NCBI GenBank assembly: GCA_027604185.1
Contig: JADGKB010000004.1
Span: forward strand, 124,001 to 188,000
DNA length: 64,000 nucleotides
From: Boothiomyces macroporosus
Lineage: Eukaryota > Chytridiomycota > Chytridiomycetes > Rhizophydiales > Terramycetaceae
Reading direction: 5' to 3'
The notes beneath the pieces are model-generated. The model had not been told where the DNA came from and made no database searches. It was given only the letters and a program-made list of their open reading frames with translations. The position numbers and the translations under genes are program-made. Below are positions 10,057 through 20,831 of this stretch, one piece after another; the stretch's first letter is position 1; each line of letters starts with the position of its first letter.

Positions 10057-11205
10057 CTATGTTCTTCTTGGGGAGCGTCTTGGAGAGATATCTCGTTTAG
10101 CCCGACGTGGAGAAACAGAGCGCGATGGTGAGCGATATCTAGAGTACTTTCCCTTCTTTTCATCTCTAGAACGACTGTATTTAACGGGAGAGCGAGATCT
10201 ACTTTGTCTTGGGGAAGCGGTTCTTTCAGGGGATCTGTCTCTCTTTACAGGATGACGCCTTGGGGAGCGCGATCTTCTTCTCGGGGATCTTGACTCCTTT
10301 CTCTTTGCGGGAGATCTGGATCGATCTCTATATGACTTTCTCTCTGGCGACCTTCTATATCTATCCCTATTTGACGAAACTCCATATTTCTATATTCAAT
10401 TTCAATTACCACTGCCCCACGACCTTTAATTTTTCTACCTTGCTCATCTTTGAATTTCCTAGGCCCAGTGTACACTCTTCCACCTTTTCCCTTATCTCTA
10501 TCCAAAAATGAAAACTTTGGGTCACAGTCTTCAGGAGGAGCAACTCCAATTACATAGGGGTTAGTTTCCTCGGTTTGATCATCTGGCATATCTTCATCTT
10601 CAGATTCATTGTCACTTTCGCTATCAGATTCAACTTTTTTCTTTACAGGTTCAGGAACGATAACAGGTTCAACCTTTTTCACAATCTCTCCGCAATCCAC
10701 GATTACAACAGGGTGATACGGGCAGTCATTGTCATCCACCGGTAGCGATTCAATCTCTCTAAATACTTTTTCTCCTTCAACTATTCTGCCAAAAACAACA
10801 TGTATTCCATCCAAATGAGGCAGCGGACAACTAGTTACGAAGAATTGCGATCTGTTGGTATTCGGACCTCTGTTTGCCATCGATAGCAAGCAGCTTTGGT
10901 CGTGCTTTATAGTCAAGTTTTCATCATCAAATTCACCACCGTAAATCGAGCTTCCTCCAGTACCATCTCCGTTAGTGATATCTCCTCCTTGAATCATAAA
11001 ATCTTTAATAACTCTGTGGAATTTGGAACCTTTGTAGTGCAATTTAGGATCTACCTCACCAGTACATAGAGCTCTGAAATTTTCTGCTGTTTTGGGAACC
11101 TTGCTGAACAATTCAAAAACAATCCTGCCGGCTAAATTAATTCAGATTACCATCCTTGCCTCCAATGGAGATATCGAAAAATACTTTTTTGTTTTCTTCA
11201 ACCAT
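10057..11205 (-). CDS. SR-cyclophilin: peptidyl-prolyl isomerase with arginine/serine-rich tail
   Basis: Accelerates cis-trans isomerisation of prolyl bonds; RS-tailed members (PPIG/CYP63 type) associate with splicing and RNA polymerase II. The spliced protein is 369 aa. The cyclophilin domain covers ~1-165: [32 protein letters not shown] with the catalytic Arg, NRSQFFVT and the [10 protein letters not shown] block. An acidic linker ([15 protein letters not shown]) and a GRGAVKYG segment lead to about 100 residues of RSP/RSR repeats ending RRSPRRT. Two introns: 19 nt near 11140, and 20 nt just before the RS tail near 10400; reading through the latter replaces the RS tail by an unrelated sequence. 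Its ATG is 17 bp from the divergent VMA21 ATG. Confidence 0.9.
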
Positions 11206-11222
11206 TAAGATCAGAAAAACAA

Positions 11223-11541
11223 ATGGGAGAAGCCGAGTTGAGACAGCGAAAGCAAGAAAAGGAAGACAAAAATGACTCTATCGATAATAAACCCGAAAAG
11301 GAGGCCAAGGATGTAAATAAAGTCAAAATCGGAATCAACCATATTCCTAGGTAACCCCATACTGATCAAGAGCTTTGTGTTGGTGAAACTAATTGTATTT
11401 TCTGCCTTGGTTGTAGTAGTTCCTATCACTGTATTCTTTACCAGTTTAGACAGGTTTGGTTCCACCGTTTCTGGAATAATTGCTGCAGTGTCCGCCAATC
11501 TGGTATTGATTGGCTATATAGTAGTTGCGTTTTATGAATAA
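11223..11541 (+). CDS. VMA21: Vma21-like V-ATPase assembly factor
   Basis: Small ER membrane chaperone that assembles the proteolipid ring of the vacuolar H+-ATPase. The spliced protein is 98 aa: a charged 45-residue N-terminal arm (MGEAELRQRKQEKEDK), then two transmembrane helices, LVKLIVFSALVVVVPITVFF and SGIIAAVSANLVLIGYIVVAF. This hairpin and the ending YIVVAFYE closely resemble the yeast and animal proteins. A 22-nt intron lies near 11350 between arm and first helix. The N-terminal arm is longer than in yeast, closer to the animal protein. No clear C-terminal dilysine ER-retrieval signal is present after the last helix. It is divergently arranged with the cyclophilin gene. Confidence 0.88.
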
Positions 11542-11596
11542 AATAATAATTTGCCTAAACAAAACTTGGAATTCTTTTTATCGCGCAATCGTTTCA

Positions 11597-14500
11597 ATGT
11601 ATGTGGCAGTCGGTACACCTAAAATATTGGCAGAGAGAATATCGACAGAGGAAGGGGAGGCATTTCAACAGCCCATATTCACTGGACCAATCAATCCGTC
11701 CATCACAATGATTAAACGTAATATAGAAAAGTCATTATTCTGCTCAATCACATACAATACGATATCACTGTGGTCAATTAAAGTAGGCTGTCATTAACAT
11801 AGCCGGAAGTCTTGATATCCAAAGTCGTCAGGAATGACGATTCAATTCAATCAGAAGGCGATAATGTTGATATTATATGGAGGCCAGACGGAAATACAGT
11901 AGTCATAATCACCAATAGAGGATATATGCATTACTACGATGTGGTGAATCAACAAGGTTAGGGTTAGTTTAATCTAGGTTTCTAATTAATAATGGTAGCT
12001 CCAGTTTTGGATTTTACATTTTCAAACGTTCATCATCACTCAAGAGGACCAGGAGAAGCTGAAGGGATACCTGGATACTATCTAAGATTCAATATATCAC
12101 TGGAAGTAGAATCTGGGGTTGATTGCGGGATTGGATTGAAGGATGAATTGGTCATTTGCACAAACCAAAATCCAACACTAATGAATTTCACCTGGACCGC
12201 CGAAAAGTCAGTTTCAAAGCCTTTTAAATTGTCGGATTTGGATTTTTATCTTAATCCATCAGAACCAGTACTACTAATTAGATCAAATAAGACGGAAGAC
12301 ATATTTGGGATTTTGACTGAAACCGGAAATGTTTATCTATGCGAATACAATAAGAAATGGACAGGATACTGTATATATTCACCGGCAGAATGTCCCCCTG
12401 CAACCTGTATAGAGTTCAACCCAGCATTCAATATTCTGGCCATCGGAAATTTGGATGGTATGGTTTACCATTATGAATTAAAGAGAGAGCCACTAAGTGC
12501 GACTCTCACTCATACTTCAGCCATAATGAAACCGGATGGGAGAAATACACCAATGAAGATCAGTGCAGTTACATCTCTGTGTTGGAGCTCAGACGGATAT
12601 GCACTGGCAATGAGCTGGATTTACGGTGGGTTTTCGATTTGGAGTATATACGGTTGCCTGTTGACAAGTACAATTTCAGAAGATACGTACGTCCATGCAT
12701 CAGATGGAATTGTACATGAAACAGATGAAGTGTTTTTTACCGGTGTACAGGAGCTGTGGTGGGCTCCAGGGGATTACTTTTTGTTCATTTTGCCTTCTTC
12801 CACTCTAGAAAAAGATATTGTCCTGGATATTTATGTAATGGAGTTTGCAAAATCTTCAATTCTTACTTCGCTTTCTAATGTAAGATTAATTAATGTAGCA
12901 ACACAATAGGAATGTATGTCTGATTGCGTCAGATAGGCTTATTGTCTATGAAGGGATGGATAAGGAAGAGGCAGTTACAGGGTTAGATCCCCTTAATTGG
13001 ACAACAATACATGTAGTTTCCATCTAACCTTAGATCCCACCAATGTATTTGGTAAGCAATTGGCCAATCAAATACGTTACTTCATCCAGAAATAGTCAGT
13101 TTATTGCAGTAGCAGGGAAAAAAGGATTTGCGCATTACAATAGCGCATCCGGAAAATGGAAGCTTTTTGGCAATGAACATCATGAGCAAGGGTTTGAAGT
13201 GTCTGGAATACTTTGGTTCAACAGCTTTATCATCATATCCTGCTTTAATTTGCGGAACGGAAAATACGAAGTAACCCTTGGGCTAAATTAGGTGAGATTG
13301 TACTCTAGAGACTCCAAGTTGGACGAAGACAATATTATTCATACCGAACATTTTGTACACCCAATCTCAGCAATGAATTTGCTGGATGCGCATTTGCTTG
13401 TGTTTACCAACAACAGCTCAATCCAATCATATATTATTCATCAAAATGCAGGTACGTCATCTTTAACTTGAGATCGAGTTCCAACACTCAAATTGAAGCA
13501 AGGATTTACACTCCAAAACTTCATTTCATCTAGCACTACTTTTGTTCAGGGTATTGCAAGAATGAGGATTTTTAACGAAAAAAACGATGGCCTTTTCAAT
13601 AATCCAATTCTTTTACTCAAGAACGGCTCATTGCACATGATCTGGAGAAAGGTATTTGTTCATTAAATGGAGAATGAAAAATGGCAGGCAACTAAAATTG
13701 CTGACCGAATCGAGCATTTTTGGATATCTTCGTCTAAAACTGATGCAAATGATTTCAAAACATCGATTTGGGCATTCAACGGTCAGGGAGCAAAGATTTT
13801 AAGTGATCCGTCGCATTGGATAGAGAGTCCGGTTGATGAAAGGCCCAAGGACGCTGTATTAAGGCTTTCTTTGGACTTTTATCCATTAGGTAATAGTATT
13901 GTTAATCTAGTTGTTTTATTGAAACAAGGTGTCCTAGTTGGCATTCGACAGCAGCTTTCTCTCAATAATTCTTTGGGTATTTCTCAATTTTCTTGCGAAA
14001 TTAAGGTATCTTGTTCTAATTCAGACCCACTTGTTTGTTCATCTGATCATAAAACACTTCCTGTCTACTAATCTGTATAATAGAGCTCTCAATTTCGCAA
14101 AAAACTACCAAGATCTAGAATACTTTAACCACGCACTTGAAATGATGTTGCATAATGCGCTGGACGAAGATTCGGATTTACCAAAGGAATCTCAAGATAG
14201 AATACTTTCAAGTGTTATCGCGTTTGTCAAACAGTTTCCAAGAAGCCTGGAGATTATTGTTAATTGTGCTAGAAAGAGTGAAATGGCACTGTGGAAACAC
14301 TACTTTTCGTTGGTTGGAGATCCAATAGAGCTGTACAAGGTATTCAAAGAAATAATTTAGGTCGCTCTGGAAAGTGGTTCGTATCAAGTAGCTACATCAT
14401 ATCTTATTATTATACAAACGCTTGAACCGCTCGAAGTCAGTAGCAAAGTAAGTGGATATCTAAGTTAGCTTGCGGTCAAATTGTTGGAACATTCTCTTAA

Positions 14501-15245
14501 CGCTGATGATTTTGAAACAGCATCAGAACTATACAGATTCTTGAGATCCATTTTTGGTAATCGGTGTTGATTATAGATGAAGAAATACTAAGTGCAAATG
14601 ATAACGATATTCAGTCGCAACCATTGTAATTAATTATTTAATTGTAGAACAAAAGAGCAATTATCCCATATGCTGCTATTTGAAACTTTGATCCACAAGA
14701 AAATGAGAGATATTCTGCTTGAGGGCAGATATAGAGATTTGCTGCACTTTGGAGCTTTGTTTTCGGTTTCCATCTCACATTGGCTTAAAACTGAACGGTA
14801 AGCGTATTTTTATTATAGTGCAAATACAGAATATTTAGTAATGGATTGGGGGTTCACATTTTCAGAGCTGCATGAACAGTTTAACTGGCCGTATCCAGCG
14901 GTCATCAAATCTCCAGCCTTGACACGAAGAGACTCTAAAAACAGCGTGGATAAGGGCTGGGGAGTTGGAAGACGGCCATCACAATTAGGGATTATAACAA
15001 AAAGAACTTCTACTTTGAATCTCCGAGAATCAGAGTTGCGCAATTTGATGAACACAGCAAAAGATGGAGATTTCCCTGAATTAGCATTACTCGTGTCTAC
15101 GATGCTTCAAGATATAGATAACTGTTTAGCTATTCTTCAGCACCACCCACAATTTAAAAGTAGATGGGAAAATGCCCTGTTATCCATCAAGGAGAGTTCA
15201 TACCCATTTTATGCCCAGGCTCTGAAAGAAATCTTGAGTAAATAA
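11597..15245 (+). CDS. RIC1: RIC1 homologue, exchange factor subunit for Rab6/Ypt6
   Basis: RIC1 with RGP1 activates Rab6 for endosome-to-Golgi retrograde transport. The spliced protein is 1119 aa, close to the animal RIC1. The N-terminal half forms WD40-type propellers starting MYVAVGTPKIL. Diagnostic blocks are YLVSNWPIKYVTSSRNSQFI with GFAHYNSASGKWKLFG, and the C-terminal alpha-solenoid segments NRALNFAKNYQDLEYFNHAL and ARKSEMALWKHYFSLVGDP. Thirteen intron positions are needed; twelve are 19-22 nt, and one is 42 nt (11957-11998) that divides exactly into two abutting 21-nt GT-AG units. Removing them gives exactly 1120 codons including the stop. Start at 11597, 55 bp after VMA21. Confidence 0.92.
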
Positions 15246-15270
15246 ATCGACATTATAGATTATATATTTG

Positions 15271-16674
15271 TTATGCGTTTCTTTCCGTAGGTGGTCTATA
15301 TGGCACTCCAAGCAATTGAAATATTTCTTCTTCAGAAGACCCTGCGATTTTCTCACCCAACAAGACTTCCTTTCCAACTTTTGTAGCTTTGAACAGGCCA
15401 TGTCGGTTTAAATGATATCCTTTCCTTGCAGCCAGCAATCTAATACTCCTATTAAATAAATCGTTGCCCGTGAAATAAATCAAAGCAGCTCCCAGCTCAT
15501 CTATAGGAACCAAGAGAAAGTCTAGATGAGGTAGAGCCTACCTATTCTTCTTTGCGGTCCATTGTCAATAGAACAAATTCCTCGAACTATTTTCGAAGCA
15601 ACTATAATAGTATCGGTCATTATTTTTGCTGCTGTTAGATGGTCGCAAATCTCTGTGAATAATTCGTCAATTAATTCTATAGTTTTTGAGGTAAAAATGA
15701 GGTCTATATCCCCACATGTTTCTGCCCCACGTCTGTAAGAACCCATTATATACATATCCAAGTCTGGAAATCTGACTTTTAAAACTTTTTCAATACGATT
15801 GCCAATTTCTTCTACTTCACTCCTAGGAATCCTCTGTTTCAAATCCTGGATCAGAACAAAGTACTTGATAGTATTTTAGCCCCAATTGTTGGGCTTTGGT
15901 CAAATCCTTACGCTTTCGTACATCATCAAGAGTTCTCAATCCTTCTGTGTACCACTTTCGAGCCAGCTTAGAACCTACTCCATAGATATTGTAAAAAATC
16001 TCTAAAGTTTTTACACTCTCTGGAATTTCTTCATTCTTCTTCATGTAACCTATATCCAAGAATTCCTGAATCTTGTCTGCTATTTTCTCACCTATTCCTC
16101 TAATTAGAAGAGCTTCTTTCTTGTCCTTGATCTTTGTTGGGTATTTTTTAAGCGCAGATATGGCTGTTCGGTAAGATTTAATCCTCCATCTATCTCCTTC
16201 CACCGTGTATCTATCTAGCAGTTTCTGTAATTGATCAATTATTTCTCTATTCGGTAGTTTCTCTTCATCTTTCGTTTTACTCGAATCCATACATACGTAC
16301 TTTGTTTGATCAAACTTTCTTTTTTTATCTGGATACACTACTTCAATATCAGAGTCAGACAAGTCAGTAATGTCAGTGTCCGAATCATAGTTCCTTTTTA
16401 GTGTTGTTGCGGGTGGTTCATCTTCAATAATCACCACTTCTACTTCCGGTTTATTCAATGGCTGCTGTTTTCCTTCAGTTATTGATTTGGATATCCACTC
16501 TGCATTCACTGTGGGTTTCGCAAATGGATGATTGCTCAATACAATGTCCGCTTCTTTCAAAGTTCCTACTCTACCCCCATAAACGGTGAATCTCTCCAGC
16601 AGCAAATCCAGTAGCTTCTTATTGAAGCTCTTGCGATCCGGGTATAACACTAACGGTTTGAACAAGCTTTGCAT
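15271..16674 (-). CDS. POL4: X-family DNA polymerase (lambda/Pol4-like) with degenerate BRCT region
   Basis: Gap-filling polymerase for non-homologous end joining and base-excision repair. The spliced protein is 454 aa with two introns (19 and 20 nt near 15857 and 15533). Residues 1-75 look like a diverged BRCT domain (VYGGRVGTLKEADIVLSNH, then NAEWISKSI). A charged linker follows, then the 8-kDa and fingers helix-hairpin-helix motifs (LIRGIGEKIADKIQEF and IYGVGSKLARKWY), and the palm with GSYRRGAETCGDIDLIF, whose two Asp bind metal. The third catalytic Asp is in RIDFLLVP, split by the second intron. The end GVPYRPPTERNA is the usual family terminus. It is shorter than human lambda because the Ser/Pro-rich region is reduced. 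It converges with RIC1 (25 bp apart). Confidence 0.92.
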
Positions 16675-16690
16675 AAATTAAAAAAAGTTT

Positions 16691-16930
16691 TTATTCCTTA
16701 AATCCCAAGTCCTTCATATCCTCCTTCGCCATCAAATTCTTTTCCATTCTACATTCGAAATAATGCTTCGAAACTAATCTACAGGCTGTTGTATTGTTTT
16801 TATTCTTCTTTAGACATTCCAGATACTCTTTTACAAATTCATTACAATCGCCTTTATAGTCTAGCGGAAATGCACCTCTTTCCGGCGGTACTGCAGTCGA
16901 AAACTGCTGCCAGCTTGATCCCATTGACAT
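16691..16930 (-). CDS. COX19: COX19, twin CX9C cytochrome c oxidase assembly protein
   Basis: Intermembrane-space protein needed for copper delivery to cytochrome c oxidase. It has 79 aa and no intron. PPERGAFPLDYKGDCNEF is the family signature. The two CX9C pairs are CNEFVKEYLEC and CRLVSKHYFEC, which form the coiled-coil-helix-coiled-coil-helix fold oxidised by Mia40. The ATG at 16930 gives the N-terminus MSMGSSW. Its stop lies 16 bp upstream of the DNA polymerase start, and its ATG is 52 bp from the divergent LTO1 ATG. Implies a functional respiratory chain. Confidence 0.93.
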   Translation of the reverse strand: MSMGSSWQQFSTAVPPERGAFPLDYKGDCNEFVKEYLECLKKNKNNTTACRLVSKHYFECRMEKNLMAKEDMKDLGFKE

Positions 16931-16982
16931 TTTAAACGACAAAAAATGAAAATTTCATGCTGCAAATTTTTACTTTTTGAAA

Positions 16983-17366
16983 ATGGAGGATTTGATACAC
17001 TTGGAAGAAATGTTCCATGAATACGGACGTTTGGATGGTATCGAACAGGGGCAAAAGAGCGGATTGCTGGAAGGGAAAGTTCTGGGTCTAGAAAAAGGAT
17101 TTGATTTCGCAAAGGAAATGGGGTACTATATTGCATTTAGCGAGCATTGGATATCAATTGTAGAGCAAAACCGAGTAGCTTATCCGGAGCGAACTTTAAA
17201 GCAGCTGAACAACCTCCTTGACTTATGCTTGACTTTCCACACTGAAAATAATTTGAATATTGATCCTTTAAAGCTGATGAATAATGTGAGGGGTAAATTT
17301 AAAGCAGCATGCTCTCTACTAAAAGTGCATTACTCCTATTCTGATACCCAAGCACTCAATTTTTAA
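16983..17366 (+). CDS. LTO1: LTO1 (deca-GX3 motif) adaptor for cytosolic Fe-S protein assembly
   Basis: LTO1 with YAE1 recruits the Fe-S targeting complex to ABCE1/Rli1 for ribosome biogenesis and recycling. It has 127 aa and no intron. The deca-GX3 region lies at residues 14-50: YGRLDGIEQGQKSGLLEGKV then LGLEKGFDFAKEMGYY, with Gly at four-residue spacing. The C-terminal half is helical with no recognised motif, and the usual C-terminal Trp is not seen (the end is TQALNF). It shares a 52-bp divergent promoter with COX19 and ends 24 bp before the convergent RBR ligase gene. Confidence 0.85.
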   Translation: MEDLIHLEEMFHEYGRLDGIEQGQKSGLLEGKVLGLEKGFDFAKEMGYYIAFSEHWISIVEQNRVAYPERTLKQLNNLLDLCLTFHTENNLNIDPLKLMNNVRGKFKAACSLLKVHYSYSDTQALNF

Positions 17367-17389
17367 TTTAATAGATTTGTTATATTATT

Positions 17390-18938
17390 TCAGAAAGAGT
17401 ATTCCCATCGTTTTTCCAAGTGCCCAGCAGCGGTATCTGAAAGAAGAATCTGTCTTCTTCTGTTTACATATTCAGTTTTATCTAATACCGTTTGTCTAAG
17501 TTCTGCCGCATTTTCTGGGGTGATTTGTGTTTCCAACAATCCAGATAATGCTTCAACGGCCATCTCCAAGTCCCTTTGGTTATCCTCAAACAGTGCGGTG
17601 GCATTTGAATTTCTAGCAAGGTAGTAGGCAAGTGCATATGTCCACATTAATGTTGCTCTTGATTTCAATAATACATCGACAGCACTTTTCAAAAATTGAA
17701 CTTGTATCCATGAAAAATCAGAGGATTTCTGCATAACCTCCATCTTCTTTTCCGTTGCTTCATATAGCTGCTTGTCTAACTTGGCAGATTGATCATGATT
17801 AGCGTATCGATTATAATACTAAGTTAAACAGTAATTACGTGTAGATATCGTTCTAATGCTTGACGTGACTTGGTTTGGGCATCTCGTGCATCTACACTTT
17901 CTTTTTCTTCGTATCTACTGCAGTTGTACCACGATGTACCGTGATCAGCCCAAGGTCCTAAGCAAATCCAGCAAAACTATTGTTAATCAAGACTTACTTC
18001 ATGTTTACATTTTCGACAAGTCATATGGTTACATCCTCCGTTCTTTTCAATCATGGAAAAGCACTTGACACATTCTTTTGTGTTTGCCGCTATCCAATTT
18101 GATGTTTCAGAATCATCAGCGCATTTCTTGAGCCACCTTTTAACAACATCGCAAATAGCTGGCTGATGATCTTTTAGTCCGCATCCAAAGCAGAATCGAT
18201 GGCCAGATGAACATTCCACCGTTGGGACTATGGTATCCAGTTGAGCCTTCGTGATCAGGCACTTTACCGCATTCTCACAGTTAGGATATGGACACCAATG
18301 TAGTGATTTATGGTCATCTACAAACGCTCTTAACAGCAATATCTTGTACCTAATGTTAATGTATGTTACTTTTGATATATCTCTGGTTTCACCAACAATT
18401 GAATTGCTTTTTCGTCCACTATTAAATTACAATTTTCCGCGCAAGTGATATACCTGCTTTCCCCCTCTTTAATTTTATCAGTAAGATAATGTTCGTAACA
18501 ATCAGCGCAAAACCGGTGATCGCAAGAAAGGGCAAAAGTCAGCAAATTATCTTGATCGTTACAACAAATATCACAGCTGAAACCAGGAACGGTAATTAAC
18601 TTTGGCTCCTTCACATCCATAATCACCCCAGCTTCTTTTTTCACCGCATCTTCGTTTTCCATGTAACTTTCAATCAGCCGCTCCTTGTTCCATTTGAAAT
18701 GCCGCAATAGTGTGGATGCATTTTCTTTCGTGCATCCCAAAATATTGCAAACATGCGATATTTCTTCATTCTGGATTTTTTCAATATCCGAAGGGGAGTA
18801 GCATTTATATTCAACATCGTAGCTTCGCTTAATGTCCTTTTCTGGTATCACAGGCTCGAAAACAAAATCTTGCTCCTCGTCCTCCTGGGAATAGTCGAAA
18901 TCGTCTTCATCCATAGTGTCACTTTCGAAATCGCTCAT
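17390..18938 (-). CDS. ARIH1: Ariadne-type RBR E3 ubiquitin ligase
   Basis: RING-between-RING ligase that passes ubiquitin through a catalytic Cys and works with neddylated cullins. The spliced protein is 495 aa. It has an acidic N-terminus, a UBA-like region (~60-105), RING1 ([26 protein letters not shown]), IBR ([24 protein letters not shown]) and RING2 ([19 protein letters not shown]) followed by [13 protein letters not shown]. The Cys of GGCNHMTC corresponds to the catalytic residue. The helical Ariadne domain ends with [11 protein letters not shown]. Three introns of 20-21 nt, near 18365, 17995 and 17820. Length and every domain match ARIH1 and yeast Hel1. Confidence 0.94.
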
Positions 18939-19526
18939 TTTTGATTTGCAAGATTTTCAGCCACTTTTTCTTTATAACTTTCTGATCCTTTCTGACTCTA
19001 TTTAGTCATCCAAAGGGTACAATTTCTGGTAAATCAAGCACTACCAGATCGCCATTCTTGTATCGCTTTATTAATCAGAAACTCTGGTGCACTCCCTCGA
19101 AATTACGTCCGCAATTCCTCCACATCATTGTTGGTGATTGCATTTGTCGATTTAATTGTTTGCTGATTATAATTGTTTGCATGATCTGGGAGATCTATGA
19201 AAGATGAATACTCTGATCCTAAACATGCTGCGTTTGGACTTTTCCACATTGGTTACAGCCTCATCTGTCGAGCGACTGAACAACTGTAGAAATTCCGTAA
19301 CGAGAAAACTCCCAAGATCATAATTACAACCGTCTTTCGTAGTGATTTAATCATTCCTCCGCTCTGAAATCGCGTTGAAGAGACTGGTCTTTCGGAAAAA
19401 GTTCGCTCCCTACCGAAAATATCAGGAAACACCATATGCTTTTTCACAGACAACTCAAGGAAAGCGCATGGGAAAACGGTAGAGCTTTCTTTTAAAAGGA
19501 GCAATTGGTAAACCATTTCAATCAAA
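18939..19526. other. 588-bp intergenic region upstream of the carboxypeptidase
   Basis: No gene is supported here. One long minus-strand open frame runs from it into the carboxypeptidase gene, but it is antisense shadow of the coding region. The stretch serves divergent transcription of the Ariadne ligase (minus) and the secreted peptidase (plus). A TATA-like run (TTTTAAAAGG) sits about 30 bp before the carboxypeptidase ATG. No tRNA or repeat was found. Confidence 0.45.
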
Positions 19527-20796
19527 ATGAAGCTTAACTTTGCCACATTATTCGCTGTGCTCCAATTCGTGTCTGCTGTCCCAACCAAAGGACAATATGA
19601 AGGGGACAAAGTAATCCAATTCCAAATAGAAAACAAGAACCAACAGCAGCTTGTACAATCTGTCGTTAGAGAACATAGACTAGATGCCTGGACTGATATC
19701 ATTGTTGGTCCAACTGACATTCGCATCAAAGCTAAAGACATTCCAAAGGTCGCTGAATTGCTCAAAGATATCAAGTCCAGCGTAAAGATTGCGAACTTGC
19801 AAGTTGAAATTGATGCCGAAAGAGCTCACACTGCTGAGCACTTGAAGTCTTTTGCCAACACCAAAGCCTTGACTGCAGCTCAAGTTTTCGCCGACTACCA
19901 AGATGCCTCCACCTATGTAAAGTTCTTGCAAGGCCTTCCAGGCACCACCCCGATCAACCTCGGCAAGACCTATCTGGGCAATGACATCCTGGGTGTCAAG
20001 TTTGGCACTGGAGCAAAGCAAATCGTCGTCCATGGTGGCATCCACGCCAGAGAGTGGATAGCTCCTTCCACTACCACCTATATTGCGAATGCGCTCATCA
20101 CTGGAACCGACAGCGCCTCCGTCTCGCTGAAGAACACCTTCACTTTCCACTTTATCCCAGTGCTGAACGTTGACGGCTACCAATACACCAGGGACCCAAA
20201 CGGAGACAGAATGAACCGCAAAAACAGGGAACCTAACAGCGGAAGCGACTGTGTTGGTACTGATCCAAACAGAAACTTTGACTATGCGTGGTCTCAAGCT
20301 GGTGCTTCTAGCGACCCGTGTGCAGACGACTACTACGGCCCATCGGCTGCAAGCTCCAAGGAAGTTCAAGCAATCACTGCCTACCTCAAATCGTTAAACA
20401 ATGTTGTCTCCTACATTGACTTCCACTCGTACTCTCAACTGTTCATGTATCCATGGGGCTATTCTTGTGATGCTAGCAACCCAGATGCCAACGATCAAGG
20501 AAACGCAGCACAGGCTGCAGTTAATGCACTACAAAATGTAAACGGATTGTCATTTACTCCAGGAGATATTTGCAACACCATCTGTAACCCATTAATTAAC
20601 AATAGATCAAGCTTCTGGAAGCAGTACTGACTATGCTTATGGAACCCTTGGAATCAAATATTCATATGGTGTAGAATTGCGTCCAAACGAATTCAACAGC
20701 AACGGATTCGTTCTCCCAGCATCTAACATTACTCCTGCCGGAAAGGAAACTTTGGCAGCAGTTATTGCAGCATGGAAATATGCAGCTGCACACTAG
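19527..20796 (+). CDS. Secreted metallocarboxypeptidase, M14A family
   Basis: Zinc exopeptidase removing C-terminal residues, made as a secreted zymogen. The spliced protein is 415 aa. Residues 1-17 (MKLNFATLFAVLQFVSA) form a clear signal peptide; residues ~25-110 are the activation propeptide. The catalytic domain shows HGGIHAREWIAPS (zinc His and Glu), NVDGYQYTRDPNGDRMNRKN, DPNRNFDYAW, YIDFHSYSQLFMYPWG (third zinc ligand) and the general base in YGVELRP. One 22-nt intron lies near 20587. Codons ending in C are far commoner than in its neighbours, as expected of a highly expressed gene. AATAAA follows the stop. Exact A or B type specificity cannot be fixed by eye. Confidence 0.93.
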
Positions 20797-20803
20797 ATTG
20801 TGA

Positions 20804-20809
20804 AATAAA
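20804..20809 (+). terminator. Polyadenylation signal AATAAA
   Basis: Canonical hexamer 7 bp after the carboxypeptidase stop and 23 bp before the next ATG, so the cleavage site must lie in or next to the following gene's leader. Confidence 0.5.
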
Positions 20810-20831
20810 TATGACATCTTTTTACTTTTTT

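Noticed and set aside
11957..11967. Telomere-like GTTAGGGTTAG
   Set aside because: Only about one and a half copies within an intron; no tandem array, so not an interstitial telomere.
19680..20369. 229-codon minus-strand open frame, and another at 19253-19774
   Set aside because: Both are antisense shadows of the carboxypeptidase gene, whose C-ending codons deplete stops on the other strand.
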